The notes beneath the pieces are model-generated. The model worked only from the letters and a program-made list of their open reading frames with translations. It made no database searches and had not been told where the DNA came from. Shown one piece after another: positions 19,997 to 27,625 of a DNA stretch of 64,000 bases. This DNA comes from Microvirga ossetica (GTDB taxonomy: Bacteria > Pseudomonadota > Alphaproteobacteria > Rhizobiales > Beijerinckiaceae): NCBI RefSeq assembly GCF_002741015.1, contig NZ_CP016616.1:3629501-3693500 (forward strand). The letters run 5' to 3'. The position numbers and the translations under genes are program-made. Position 1 is the first letter of the stretch. Each line of letters starts with the position of its first letter.

Positions 19997-20737
19997 CTAT
20001 TCCGTCGCTCCGAGCCGCCGGAGGAGGTCCGCGGCTTCCGGATGCTGGCTGCCCTGGGCCTCCAGCATGGGCGTCAGACCGTCCGACCGGCGCGATTGCA
20101 GCTTGGCGCCCTTCGCCACGAGAAGCTCTATCGCGCGCAGCGAGCCGACCCAGGCCGCCACATGCAGCGGCGTCTCGCCGTTCTGGTTTGCGGCCTCAAG
20201 ATCGGGGCGGGCGTCGAGAAGCAGCCCGAGCATGTCGATCTTGTCGTTCACGATGGCCTGATGCAGGGGGGTGATTTGACTGGCACTCCGCGCATTGACG
20301 TCGGCTCCTCTGGCCAGCAGCAGCCTCGCCGTGTCGACATGGCCCAATCTCGCCGCCACGAACAAAGGGGTTCGCGCGGTCGCATCGCGGGCGTCGATTT
20401 CGGCGCCATTGTCCAGGAGCAGGGCCGCGAGGGTTGCATGGTTGTAGTTGGCGGCGACATGCAAGGGGCGGGCGCCGTCTGCCTCATGACGCGCGTTCAC
20501 GTCAGCCTGTTTGGCGATCAGGAGCCTGGCTATTTCGACATTGCCGTCGAACGCGGCCAGATGGAGCGGCGATCCGAGGTCCCCGGGCGCGTTGACGTCG
20601 GCGCCGGCGATGAGCAGGGCTTCGACGGCGTCCGCTTTCCCGGCGATGACCGCATCGTGCAGCTCGTCTGCCTGTCCGGGATCTTGCAGTGAAAACGCAA
20701 CCAGCATGCCAGAGATGAGATGGACCGGCCATTTCAT
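19997..20737 (-). CDS. Exported ankyrin-repeat protein
   Basis: The 246-residue product has a short signal-like N-terminus (MKWPVHLISGMLVAFSLQ) and then about six tandem ankyrin repeats of 33 residues, with typical elements such as GADVNAPGDLGSPLHLAAFDG, DARDATARTPLFVAARLG and NQNGETPLHVAAWVG. Such proteins mediate protein contacts; in alphaproteobacteria many are periplasmic. There is no accompanying catalase or secretion system gene that would hint at a partner. The gap to the next gene (20738-20967) shows nothing recognisable. Confidence 0.82.
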   Translation of the reverse strand: MKWPVHLISGMLVAFSLQDPGQADELHDAVIAGKADAVEALLIAGADVNAPGDLGSPLHLAAFDGNVEIARLLIAKQADVNARHEADGARPLHVAANYNHATLAALLLDNGAEIDARDATARTPLFVAARLGHVDTARLLLARGADVNARSASQITPLHQAIVNDKIDMLGLLLDARPDLEAANQNGETPLHVAAWVGSLRAIELLVAKGAKLQSRRSDGLTPMLEAQGSQHPEAADLLRRLGATE

Positions 20738-20967
20738 GATGGCGCCCTCCCGTCACAGGATCCGCAGATCCTCCGTTGCGGACGGGAGTTTAGCACACGT
20801 CGCCTGGCGCCTGTAGCAGATCCATGGACCTCCCGGCTCACAATCGGCGATGCGGATGCCCCGTATTTCCGGGTGCCGACGGTGTCTGCCTGGGTTAGAA
20901 TGAGACCTCGTCGCGTTCCCTCGACGCTCTCACGAGCGCCCCTGACTCGTCCCGCGCGGAAGTGGTC

Positions 20968-21360
20968 ATGGCCCTTAAGCTTCTCCTCTCCTCAGTCGTC
21001 GTTGCGGTGGCGCTCTGCCATCCGACCGAAGCCCACGACATCTACTCGCATCTGACGGATTCGTGGGGCAACAGCTGTTGCGACGACAAGGATTGCCGGC
21101 CGGCGCGCTATCGCGTGACGCCGACCGGCGTGCGCATGCTCGTCGATGGGGAATGGGTCGAGGTGCCGGGCTACACGATCCAGTACCGGGCGCTGAGCGG
21201 CGATAGCGGTGAAACGAACGGCGGCCATTGGTGCGGCCGGTCCTATCAGAGGGTCGACAACAGCGTGTTCCACGTCACCCAATGCGCCATCCTGCCGCCC
21301 GGCGCCGCATCCCTCCTCAAGCTGCGGCTCGGACTCGTCGGAACCGGAAGCGCTCCTTAG
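20968..21360 (+). CDS. Conserved exported Cys-rich protein of unknown function
   Basis: This 130-residue protein has a signal peptide (MALKLLLSSVVVAVALCHPTEA) and a mature part with the Cys cluster SCCDDKDC, followed by CGRS and a late TQCAILPPGAA. The spacing suggests two disulfides in the periplasm. Similar small proteins beginning with a YSHLTDSWGNSCC-like segment occur in Rhizobiales, but I know no function. GGAAG lies ahead of the ATG at 20968; a GTG two codons earlier is possible. Its stop overlaps the stop of the convergent Ada-like gene by 4 bp. Confidence 0.72.
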   Translation: MALKLLLSSVVVAVALCHPTEAHDIYSHLTDSWGNSCCDDKDCRPARYRVTPTGVRMLVDGEWVEVPGYTIQYRALSGDSGETNGGHWCGRSYQRVDNSVFHVTQCAILPPGAASLLKLRLGLVGTGSAP

Positions 21361-22262
21361 GCCGCTTTCCGTCCAGCCTCCCAGCCCAGGATGGCCTGCT
21401 TGCGGGTCAGGCCCCAGTGGTAGCCGGTCAGCGCGCCGGACCGGCCGAGCACCCGGTGGCAGGGGACGACGAAGGAGACCGGGTTCTTGCCCACCGCCGC
21501 ACCGACCGCCCGGCAGGCGGCGGGCTTGCCGATATGGCGGGCGATGTCCGAATAGGTGGTGGCCCGGTCGCGTGGGATCCGCAGCAGGGTCTGCCAGACC
21601 CGGACCTCGAAATCGGTGCCGATCAGCACGACCCGCAGGGGCTGCTCCGCCTGCCATTGCGACGGGTTGAAGACGCGCTTCGCGAGCGGCGCGGTGGCGG
21701 CCTCGTCCTCTACGTATTCGGCCTTGGGCCAGCGGCGGGTGAGATCCGCGAGCGCCGCCTGCCGGTCGCCGTCATCGACGAAGCCGAGGCCGGCAAGGCC
21801 GCGGTCGGTCGCGATCAGCACCGCCTCGCCGAAGGGGGAGGGGTGGAAGCCGTAGCGCATGACGAGGCCTGCGCCCGCCGCCTTGTAGTCGCCCGGCGTC
21901 ATGGCCTCGTGGGTGACGAAGAGGTCGTGCAGCCGGGCCGGGCCGGAGAGGCCGACCTCGTAGGTGGCATCGAGCACGCTCGCGGAATCGGCGAGCAACG
22001 CCTTGGCATTGTCGAGGGTCAGCGCCTGCAGGAAGGCCTTCGGGCTCAGGCCCGCCCAGCGCCGGAAAAGGTGGTGCACATGGGTGGTGGAGAGCCCCAC
22101 ATGGTCCGCGATCGCCTCCAGCGAAGGCTGCTCGCGCCAGCGCTCCGAGATGAACGCGATGATCCGGCGCACCCGCTCGTAATCCGAATGCGGCTCGTCC
22201 GGCACCGTGAAGGCGCCCGGGTCGATGGTGATGTCGCGCAATGTATCGAGCATGACTTTCAT
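21357..22262 (-). CDS. AraC-type regulator fused to O6-methylguanine-DNA methyltransferase (Ada C-terminal type)
   Basis: The 301-residue protein combines an AraC/XylS DNA-binding domain (about 25-120, with LEAIADHVGLSTTHVHHLFRRW) with a DNA O6-alkylguanine methyltransferase domain that ends in the active-site motif FVVPCHRVLG near residue 270. It lacks the N-terminal zinc Ada domain that senses methylphosphotriesters. It should repair O6-methylguanine by suicide transfer to the cysteine, and may also regulate genes. It is preceded by repeats and by an SOS-type promoter that points the other way. Confidence 0.9.
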   Translation of the reverse strand: MKVMLDTLRDITIDPGAFTVPDEPHSDYERVRRIIAFISERWREQPSLEAIADHVGLSTTHVHHLFRRWAGLSPKAFLQALTLDNAKALLADSASVLDATYEVGLSGPARLHDLFVTHEAMTPGDYKAAGAGLVMRYGFHPSPFGEAVLIATDRGLAGLGFVDDGDRQAALADLTRRWPKAEYVEDEAATAPLAKRVFNPSQWQAEQPLRVVLIGTDFEVRVWQTLLRIPRDRATTYSDIARHIGKPAACRAVGAAVGKNPVSFVVPCHRVLGRSGALTGYHWGLTRKQAILGWEAGRKAA

Positions 22263-22359
22263 CCTTGATTGAGAGCCATCCTAGCGAGCCCGGTGGAGAG
22301 GCGACACCCGATTCCTGTGGCGATCCCCCCGTGTGGAAGTGGGTGAGAGCGGAGCCGAT

Positions 22360-22457
22360 GTCATCCCCGGCGAGCGAAGCGAGGGAAGGGGATCCATCCG
22401 CGCGCTCAGCGGTTTGATGGATTCCCTTCCCCTCCGCTGCGCTCCGGCCGGGAATGA
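22360..22457. repeat. Palindromic intergenic repeat, family D, copy 1
   Basis: TCATCCCCGGCGAGCGAAGC and GCTGCGCTCCGGCCGGGAAT, then GAC, form the ends. Inner arms GGGGATCCATC and GATGGATTCCC flank a short centre. It lies between the Ada-like gene and a family C element. Confidence 0.85.
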
Positions 22458-22498
22458 CACCGTCCTTCATGCCCCCGACCGGGTTATCACACGCACCA

Positions 22499-22588
22499 CG
22501 TCATCACCGGCCCTGTGCCGGTGATCTCGATTAGTTGAGGCGGTGCGCTCTTCCGTATCGGGATGGCCGGCACAAGGCCGGCCATGAC
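22499..22588. repeat. Palindromic intergenic repeat, family C, copy 2
   Basis: CGTCATCACCGGCCCTGTGC with CGGTGATCTCGATTAG at the left and GGATGGCCGGCACAAGGCC with GGCCATGACA at the right. Both ends are hairpins, as in the copies at 11762 and 38193. Confidence 0.88.
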
Positions 22589-22597
22589 AGTGGGAGT

Positions 22598-22630
22598 GTG
22601 ACGAGAGGGTGACGAGAGGGTGACGAGAGG
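22598..22630. repeat. Three tandem copies of an 11-bp unit
   Basis: GTGACGAGAGG is repeated three times without a mismatch (22598-22608, 22609-22619, 22620-22630). It lies 30 bp upstream of the LexA-type box. Slippage during replication could make the copy number vary between strains. Confidence 0.85.
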
Positions 22631-22660
22631 GGGTGAGCGGAGGAGCGCGGGCAACGTTAT

Positions 22661-22704
22661 GTTCTCACTTTGTTCTTGACAGGGATGGCAACCTCGGCTA
22701 TACC
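22661..22704 (+). promoter_or_regulatory. LexA-type SOS box overlapping a strong sigma-70 promoter
   Basis: GTTCTCACTTTGTTC (22661-22675) is an exact GTTC-N7-GTTC, the alphaproteobacterial LexA operator. It directly abuts TTGACA (22676-22681), which is 17 bp from TATACC (22699-22704), a near-consensus promoter. LexA binding here would block RNA polymerase. Transcription would start around 22711 and run rightward, where no convincing ORF lies. Confidence 0.65.
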
Positions 22705-22710
22705 CTTGCC

Positions 22711-22900
22711 TAAGATCTGCTCCTGCACGAGGGGCGCGCTCGCGAGGCGTCGCAGTGTGGGAGCAGGCACGGTCCCGTGACAGGTCTCGCACCCCTGTCG
22801 ACGGGAGGCCCAGGCTGTGTGCCGCTGAATAGGGATTGGGTCGAGGCCGCCGCTGACCTTGCGGTTCCCGCCTCGGGCAGTCGCCGAACCGGCACCGCCT
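22711..22900 (+). ncRNA. Putative structured non-coding RNA downstream of the SOS-type promoter
   Basis: The 788-base stretch 22263-23049 has no convincing gene. Its right half, read from the SOS promoter, is dense in perfect stems: CTGCTCC with GGAGCAG (22717-22723/22760-22766), GACAGG with CCTGTC (22779-22784/22794-22799), and GTGCCG with CGGCAC (22819-22824/22890-22895), the last enclosing GAGGC/GCCTC and CCGC/GCGG stems. I could not match it to 6S RNA, SRP RNA, tmRNA or RNase P RNA. The 3' end is a guess. A short GTG ORF at 22756 (26 codons) is the only small peptide candidate I see. Confidence 0.35.
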
Positions 22901-22908
22901 GTCCGCCT

Positions 22909-22985
22909 AAAAAAGCCGTGCGCGAAGCGGCCTCCCGGCTCTTCCATCATCACCATGCATCATCGAGCCGGGCCGCCCTTCGCGC
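22909..22985 (-). terminator. Probable Rho-independent terminator of the DUF2244 gene
   Basis: A long imperfect hairpin (arms 22920-22941 and 22965-22985, with perfect segments GCGCGAA/TTCGCGC and CCCGGCTC/GAGCCGGG) is followed leftward by six Ts (22914 down to 22909). In this direction it would end the transcript of the DUF2244 gene, whose stop is at 23050. The loop is 23 bases long, unusual for a simple terminator. Confidence 0.5.
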
Positions 22986-23004
22986 CACCCTCGCTCTCAC
23001 CACA

Positions 23005-23029
23005 GGCTCGGAGCCCAAAGCTCCGGGCC
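23005..23029. other. Strong inverted repeat downstream of the DUF2244 gene
   Basis: GGCTCGGAGC and GCTCCGGGCC form a 10-bp stem (one G-U pair) around a CCAAA loop. Rightward, GTTTTGTC follows 13-20 bases later, so it could also end the putative SOS-driven RNA, weakly. Confidence 0.45.
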
Positions 23030-23049
23030 CCACGGTGCTGGAGTTTTGT

Positions 23050-23559
23050 CTAATGACCCCGCTTCACATCCGCCAGGGCCCGGCTGAGGGCTTCCGCCAG
23101 GGTCTCGCGTTCCGGCGGGGAGAGGTCGCGGGCGATCACCACATGCTCGTTGCGGGAGGTGAGGGACAGCTCCTGCATCCCGTACTCGTCGTCGACCTCG
23201 CGGTCGAGCCGGGTCCAGAGGGGGTTGAACTGCCAGTCCTGGACGTCGCCCCTGGGACTCACCTTGCGGAACAGGAGCCGGATCGGCGTCAGCTCCAGGA
23301 GTTCGAAGGCCTCGCCCTGGCGGTAGCTGACGCGGAAGGCGATGTAGAGGCCGAGGAAATCGAGGCCGAAGAAGCCGGCGACGGGCCAGAAGCCCATGAT
23401 CAGGAAGGGGAGGCTCGCTGCCACGGAGACGAGGCAGACCAGCACCATGAGGATCCTGAAGCCGCGCAGGCTCAGCGACCGGTGCGGACGGATGACGGCC
23501 GAGAAAACCGGCTGCTCGAACCGGTCGATCCCGCCCAATGTCGCCTTGCCGCTCGTCAT
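23050..23559 (-). CDS. DUF2244 family membrane protein
   Basis: The 169-residue product matches the DUF2244 family, an uncharacterised integral membrane group of alphaproteobacteria. It has a short N-terminus with FSAVIRPHRSLS, two hydrophobic segments at about 36-75 (ILMVLVCLVSVAASLPFLIM and the following PVAGFFGLDFLGLYIAF), and a soluble C-terminus ending in LSRALADVKRGH. Its start codon is only 20 bp from the divergent nth start, so promoters of the two genes must overlap each other's coding sequence. No function is known. Confidence 0.85.
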   Translation of the reverse strand: MTSGKATLGGIDRFEQPVFSAVIRPHRSLSLRGFRILMVLVCLVSVAASLPFLIMGFWPVAGFFGLDFLGLYIAFRVSYRQGEAFELLELTPIRLLFRKVSPRGDVQDWQFNPLWTRLDREVDDEYGMQELSLTSRNEHVVIARDLSPPERETLAEALSRALADVKRGH

Positions 23560-23579
23560 CGCTCAAGTATAACGCATAA

Positions 23580-24347
23580 ATGTCCGATCTGAAGCCATCC
23601 CCCCGCCGCACTTCCAAGCCCAAGGCGCCCCCCAAGGCGCCCCCCAAATCGAAGCCCGCCGTTCCGGCGAAGGCCGTGGGCAGGGCGGTGCGCGCCCGCA
23701 CGCCGAAGCCGGTCGACCGGGCGACGGTAATCGAGATCTTCCGCCGTTTCCATGCGGCCGAGCCGGAGCCCAAGGGCGAGCTCGAGCACACCAATGCCTA
23801 CACGCTCCTCGTCGCCGTGGCACTCTCCGCACAATCGACCGATGTCGGCGTCAACAAGGCGACGCGGAGCCTGTTTCCCATCGCGGATACGCCGCAACGA
23901 ATGCTCGACCTCGGCGAGGAGGGGCTGCGCCAGCACATCAGGACGCTGAACTTCTTCAACACCAAGGCGAAGAACGTGATCGCGACCGCGAGGCGGCTGG
24001 TGGAGGAGTTCGGCGGCAAGGTGCCGAACTCCGTCGAGGTCCTGGAGACCCTGCCGGGCGTCGGGCGAAAGACCGCCAGCGTCGTGGTCAACATCGCTTT
24101 CAAGATCCCGCGCATCGCCGTCGACACGCATATCTTCCGCGTCACGAACCGCATCCCGCTCGCCATCACCCTAACGCCGCTCGACACGCAGGTTGCGCTC
24201 GAGGCGCTGGTCCCGGACGAGTACCTTCTCCACGCCCACCACTGGCTCATCCTGCACGGCCGCTACATCTGCAAGGCGCGCCGTCCCGAATGCTGGCGCT
24301 GCCCGATCAACGATCTGTGCCGCTATCCGGACAAGACGATTCCGTAG
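23580..24347 (+). CDS. nth: Endonuclease III (DNA glycosylase/AP lyase)
   Basis: Nth removes oxidised pyrimidines and cleaves AP sites. The 255-residue protein has the helix-hairpin-helix motif LPGVGRKTA with the catalytic lysine, the catalytic aspartate in AVDTHIFRV, and a C-terminal [4Fe-4S] motif C-x6-C-x2-C-x5-C (CKARRPECWRCPINDLC). An N-terminal extension of about 45 residues is rich in Lys and Pro with a repeated PPKAPPK-like segment, absent from the 211-residue E. coli enzyme. It may be a DNA-contact tail. A LexA-controlled promoter lies 0.9 kb upstream on the same strand. Confidence 0.96.
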   Translation: MSDLKPSPRRTSKPKAPPKAPPKSKPAVPAKAVGRAVRARTPKPVDRATVIEIFRRFHAAEPEPKGELEHTNAYTLLVAVALSAQSTDVGVNKATRSLFPIADTPQRMLDLGEEGLRQHIRTLNFFNTKAKNVIATARRLVEEFGGKVPNSVEVLETLPGVGRKTASVVVNIAFKIPRIAVDTHIFRVTNRIPLAITLTPLDTQVALEALVPDEYLLHAHHWLILHGRYICKARRPECWRCPINDLCRYPDKTIP

Positions 24348-24356
24348 GTTCTATTC

Positions 24357-24502
24357 CGTCATCCCGGACGGCGAAGCCGATCCGGGATCGCAAAACGGAT
24401 ATAGCGCGGGTGTCCCCTCCCTCCATGAGGGCTGGAGGGCTGATCGCGCTGCACTCGTTGAACGATCCCGGATCTCCGCTGTCGCTCCGTCCGGGATGAC
24501 GC
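24357..24502. repeat. Palindromic intergenic repeat, family D variant
   Basis: CGTCATCCCGGACGGCGAAG with CCGATCCGGGATCG at the left and CGATCCCGGATCTCCGCTGT with CCGTCCGGGATGACG at the right are inverted. It lies between the convergent nth and the small membrane protein gene. Confidence 0.85.
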
Positions 24503-24523
24503 CCTGGGAAATGCGACGAGAAC

Positions 24524-24772
24524 TTATCGCCTCAGGCAGCGCGGCGCCGCTCGCGTGCACGCAATCCCCGGCGTCGAGCAGGCGAGGCCCTCTGGGGTTC
24601 GGGCGCAGACCACGCAGCTGTCGGTCCACTCGACGCAGGCGGGATCGGGAGGCCCGCCCTCCGTCGTGGGCTGCGGCCCGGCATGTGTACCCGCGATCAC
24701 GGCAAGAACTACGATCAGCAGAGCGACCGCAAGGGACAGGACGATTGCGAGGCTTTCGTCGCGTGAAGGCAT
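24524..24772 (-). CDS. Small single-pass membrane protein of unknown function
   Basis: This 82-residue product has one membrane helix (LAIVLSLAVALLIVVLAVIAG, about residues 8-28) and a short periplasm-facing tail with five cysteines (ACVEW, DSCVVCAR, LACST, IACTR, RCLRR). I do not recognise the family. It starts 3 bp after the uppP stop on the same strand, which suggests co-transcription and supports it being a real gene. A lipid- or envelope-related role is only a guess from context. Confidence 0.6.
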   Translation of the reverse strand: MPSRDESLAIVLSLAVALLIVVLAVIAGTHAGPQPTTEGGPPDPACVEWTDSCVVCARTPEGLACSTPGIACTRAAPRCLRR

Positions 24773-24775
24773 GGA

Positions 24776-25573
24776 TCAGCCGTAGACGATCAGGCCCGCG
24801 AGGCCCGCGGCGCCGACGAGGATGCGCCAATAGGCGAAGGGCGTGAAGCCGTGCCGGGAGACGTAGTCGAGCAGCAGCTTCACGACGAGCAGCGCCGCGA
24901 CGAAGGCGGAGAGGAAGCCGGCGACGATGATCGCGGCGTCGTTGGCGGAGAGGAACTTGTAGTTCTTCAGCAGGTCATAGGCGAAGGCGCCGGCCATGGT
25001 GGGCATGGCGAGGAAGAACGAGAACTCCGCCGCTGCGCGCTTCGAGGCTCCCATCAGCATGGCGCCGACGATGGTGGCGCCCGAACGGGAGACGCCGGGG
25101 ACCATCGCCACGCATTGGATGAGGCCGATCTTGAAATACATCGAGAGCGGAAAGCGCGTCGCGTCGGTCTTCGTCGCCTCGAGCGGCATGCGGTCGATGG
25201 CGAGGAGCACGAAGCCGCCGACGATCAGCGTCGCGCAGACGATCCAGGGATTGAAGAGCACGTCCTTGATGAAGCCGTGCAGAGCCGCGCCGATGATGGC
25301 GGCAGGCAGGAAGGCGACGAGAACGCCGACGACGAAATGGCGCGCCATCGGATCGTAGGGCAGCGCCTTTGCGATCGACCACAGCTTGTTGAAGTAGACC
25401 GACAGGATGGCGAGGATCGCGCCGAGCTGGATCAGGACCTCGAAGGTCTTGCCGGTCGACTCGAAGCCGAGGAAATGGCCGACCAGGAGCAGATGCCCCG
25501 TCGAGGAGACCGGAAGGAACTCCGTCAGGCCTTCGATGAGGCCGAGAAAGAGCGCCTCGATAAGTTGCGACAT
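24776..25573 (-). CDS. uppP: Undecaprenyl-diphosphate phosphatase (BacA/UppP)
   Basis: UppP dephosphorylates undecaprenyl diphosphate so that the lipid carrier can be reused in peptidoglycan and polysaccharide synthesis. The 265-residue polytopic protein has both family motifs: [15 protein letters not shown] (residues 14-28) and [10 protein letters not shown] with its catalytic Ser/Arg (about 160). Around eight membrane segments are visible. It is divergent from fzlA, so a cell-wall recycling gene and a division gene share a 177-bp intergenic region. Confidence 0.96.
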   Translation of the reverse strand: MSQLIEALFLGLIEGLTEFLPVSSTGHLLLVGHFLGFESTGKTFEVLIQLGAILAILSVYFNKLWSIAKALPYDPMARHFVVGVLVAFLPAAIIGAALHGFIKDVLFNPWIVCATLIVGGFVLLAIDRMPLEATKTDATRFPLSMYFKIGLIQCVAMVPGVSRSGATIVGAMLMGASKRAAAEFSFFLAMPTMAGAFAYDLLKNYKFLSANDAAIIVAGFLSAFVAALLVVKLLLDYVSRHGFTPFAYWRILVGAAGLAGLIVYG

Positions 25574-25750
25574 CGTTGAAAATCCTGAAAACGGCGCCAG
25601 ATGCGGGAGCGGCTCACGTCTGTCAAGCGAGGTTTGCGTTGCCTGCGCCGGCCTTCTGCATCACAGACATGAGATTCACCAAAATTCCTTACCAACCCTT
25701 AACGAAGCACGGCCTTATTCTCGCCCTCTGTTTCGCGTCTGCATAATTTC

Positions 25751-26443
25751 ATGGCCATCCTGCATTCCTACCCTTTTTGCCCGCAGTCGCGGTTCGCGCG
25801 CCTTGTTTTCGCGGAGCTCGGTCTCGAGCCGGATGTGGTCGAGGAAAAGCCCTGGATTCGGCGCATCCCCTTTCTGGAAATCAACCCGGCCGGCCAGTTG
25901 CCGCTCTTCGTCGACGATAACGGCCTTGCGGTGGCAGGACCCCTGGGGCTGGCGGAGTACCTCGACGAAACGCGCGGCGAGGATTTGAGGGACCGGCGCT
26001 TTCTGCCTCAGGCCCTGCCGCAGCGGGTCGAGGTGCGCCGCCTGCTCGACTGGTTCCTGGTCAAGTTTCACGGCGAGGTCTCGGATTATCTTGCCACGGA
26101 AAAGATCTACAAGCGGTTCATGCCCATCGAAATGGGTGGCGGTCCGCCGGACATGGGCGCGATTCGCGCAGCCCGGACCAATGTGCGATACCACCTCAAA
26201 TATATCGGCTTTCTGATTTCCAAGCGGAATTGGCTCGCCGGCGACCAGATGACCTATGCGGATCTGGCGGCGGCGGCCCATCTGTCGGTGGTGGATTATC
26301 TCGGCGACGTGCCATGGGACGAGGACGAAACAGCGAAACATTGGTACGCCAGGATCAAGTCCCGGCCGTCCTTTCGCGCGCTCCTCGCGGACCGGGTGCC
26401 GGGGATGGCGCCGGCGGGCCAATACGACGACCTGGACTTTTAG
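25751..26443 (+). CDS. fzlA: GST-like cell-division protein, FzlA type
   Basis: The 230-residue protein has the thioredoxin-like N-terminal and all-helical C-terminal domains of glutathione S-transferases ([27 protein letters not shown], then DYLGDVPW and [12 protein letters not shown]). It ends in the YDDLDF tail typical of FzlA, the alphaproteobacterial FtsZ-binding protein that is essential for constriction in Caulobacter. The GST active-site residues seem unlikely to be catalytic, as in FzlA. The conserved C-terminal tail and the uppP/queG context support the name. Its 3' end overlaps the reading frame of queG. Confidence 0.8.
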   Translation: MAILHSYPFCPQSRFARLVFAELGLEPDVVEEKPWIRRIPFLEINPAGQLPLFVDDNGLAVAGPLGLAEYLDETRGEDLRDRRFLPQALPQRVEVRRLLDWFLVKFHGEVSDYLATEKIYKRFMPIEMGGGPPDMGAIRAARTNVRYHLKYIGFLISKRNWLAGDQMTYADLAAAAHLSVVDYLGDVPWDEDETAKHWYARIKSRPSFRALLADRVPGMAPAGQYDDLDF

Positions 26444-27582
26444 AGAGCGAGGAGCTGAAACGCGCCTTCGTCGCGCGCGCCAAGGCGCTCGGCTTCGAGA
26501 TCGTCCGCATCGCCCGGCCCGACGCGATTCCACTGGCGCCCGAGCGCCTCAAGACCTGGATCGAGGCCGGCCATCACGGTTCCATGGATTGGATGGCCGA
26601 GACGGCGGAACGCCGCGCCGATCCCCGCACCCTCTGGCCGGAGGTGCGCAGCGTCATCCTGCTCGGGCTGAATTACGGTCCTGCCGAGAACCCGCTGGCC
26701 GAGCTGGAGCGGACGGATTGCGGCTACATCTCGGTCTATGCCCGCAACCGCGACTACCACGATGTGATCAAGGGCAAGCTCAAGGAGGTGGCGGGCTTTC
26801 TCGCCTCCAGGGCCTCGTCCGACGTAAAGGTCTTCGTCGACACGGCGCCGGTGATGGAGAAGCCGCTTGCCGAAGCCGCAGGCCTCGGCTGGCAGGGCAA
26901 GCACACGGTGATCGTCTCGCGCGAGTTCGGCAACTGGCTGTTTCTCGGCGCGATCTTCACCACGGCGGAACTGCCGGCCGACGAGCCGGAGCGCGATCAT
27001 TGCGGTTCGTGCCGGCGCTGCCTTGACATCTGCCCGACGAACGCCTTTCCCGCGCCCTACCGGCTCGATGCGCGGCGCTGCATCTCGTATCTCACCATCG
27101 AGCACAAGGGGCATATCCCGGCCGAACTGCGCCCCGGCATCGGCAACCGCATCTTCGGCTGCGACGATTGCCTCGCGGTCTGCCCCTGGAACAAGTTCGC
27201 GCAGGCCGGACGCGAGGCGCGCCTCGTGCAGCGCGAGGATCTCGCTTCGCTGCCGCTGGCGGAACTCGCCCGGCTCGACGATCCCGCTTTCCGTGCGCGC
27301 TTTTCCGGCACCCCGATCAAGCGCACCGGGCGCGACCGCTTCATCCGCAACGTGCTCGTCGCCATTGGAAACGCGGGCGATGTCGGACTGGCCGGGGAGG
27401 CGGTGCGCCTGCTCGACGATGCCTCGCCGCTCGTTCGCGCCATGGCTGCCTGGGCCGTCGGACGTCTGCTGCCGCCCGAGACCGTTGCGCGACATGCCGA
27501 GGAGCGGATGGAGAAGGAGACCGATCCGGACGTGCGCGAGGAGTGGCGCCGGGCTAAGGCGCCCATTCGGGCACTGGCCTAG
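26341..27582 (+). CDS. queG: Epoxyqueuosine reductase QueG
   Basis: QueG reduces epoxyqueuosine to queuosine in tRNA, using cobalamin and two [4Fe-4S] clusters. Both clusters are visible: [16 protein letters not shown] and [13 protein letters not shown]. Other motifs are [11 protein letters not shown] and a C-terminal HEAT-like segment. The start is a problem: the family core begins near 26443 ([17 protein letters not shown]), but no ATG, GTG or TTG lies there in frame. The nearest canonical starts, TTG at 26341 or ATG at 26314, are inside fzlA and would add a non-homologous leader. A CTG at 26455 is another possibility. The gene is certain, the start is not. Confidence 0.93.
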   Translation: MVRQDQVPAVLSRAPRGPGAGDGAGGPIRRPGLLESEELKRAFVARAKALGFEIVRIARPDAIPLAPERLKTWIEAGHHGSMDWMAETAERRADPRTLWPEVRSVILLGLNYGPAENPLAELERTDCGYISVYARNRDYHDVIKGKLKEVAGFLASRASSDVKVFVDTAPVMEKPLAEAAGLGWQGKHTVIVSREFGNWLFLGAIFTTAELPADEPERDHCGSCRRCLDICPTNAFPAPYRLDARRCISYLTIEHKGHIPAELRPGIGNRIFGCDDCLAVCPWNKFAQAGREARLVQREDLASLPLAELARLDDPAFRARFSGTPIKRTGRDRFIRNVLVAIGNAGDVGLAGEAVRLLDDASPLVRAMAAWAVGRLLPPETVARHAEERMEKETDPDVREEWRRAKAPIRALA

Positions 27583-27625
27583 TCAACGCTGGATCGGAAT
27601 TCTCCGCTCAGAGGCGCAGGCGCAT

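Noticed and set aside
22711..22900. Considered 6S RNA, SRP RNA, tmRNA or RNase P RNA for the structured region
   Set aside because: No match to the conserved SRP tetraloop region, the RNase P core (AGAGGAAAGTCCGGGC), or a tmRNA tag sequence was found, and the ends do not pair as in 6S RNA.
22657..22956. 99-codon minus-strand frame over the SOS promoter region
   Set aside because: It has no ribosome-binding site or recognisable domain, contains many Arg/Gly/Ala, and would run across the promoter elements.
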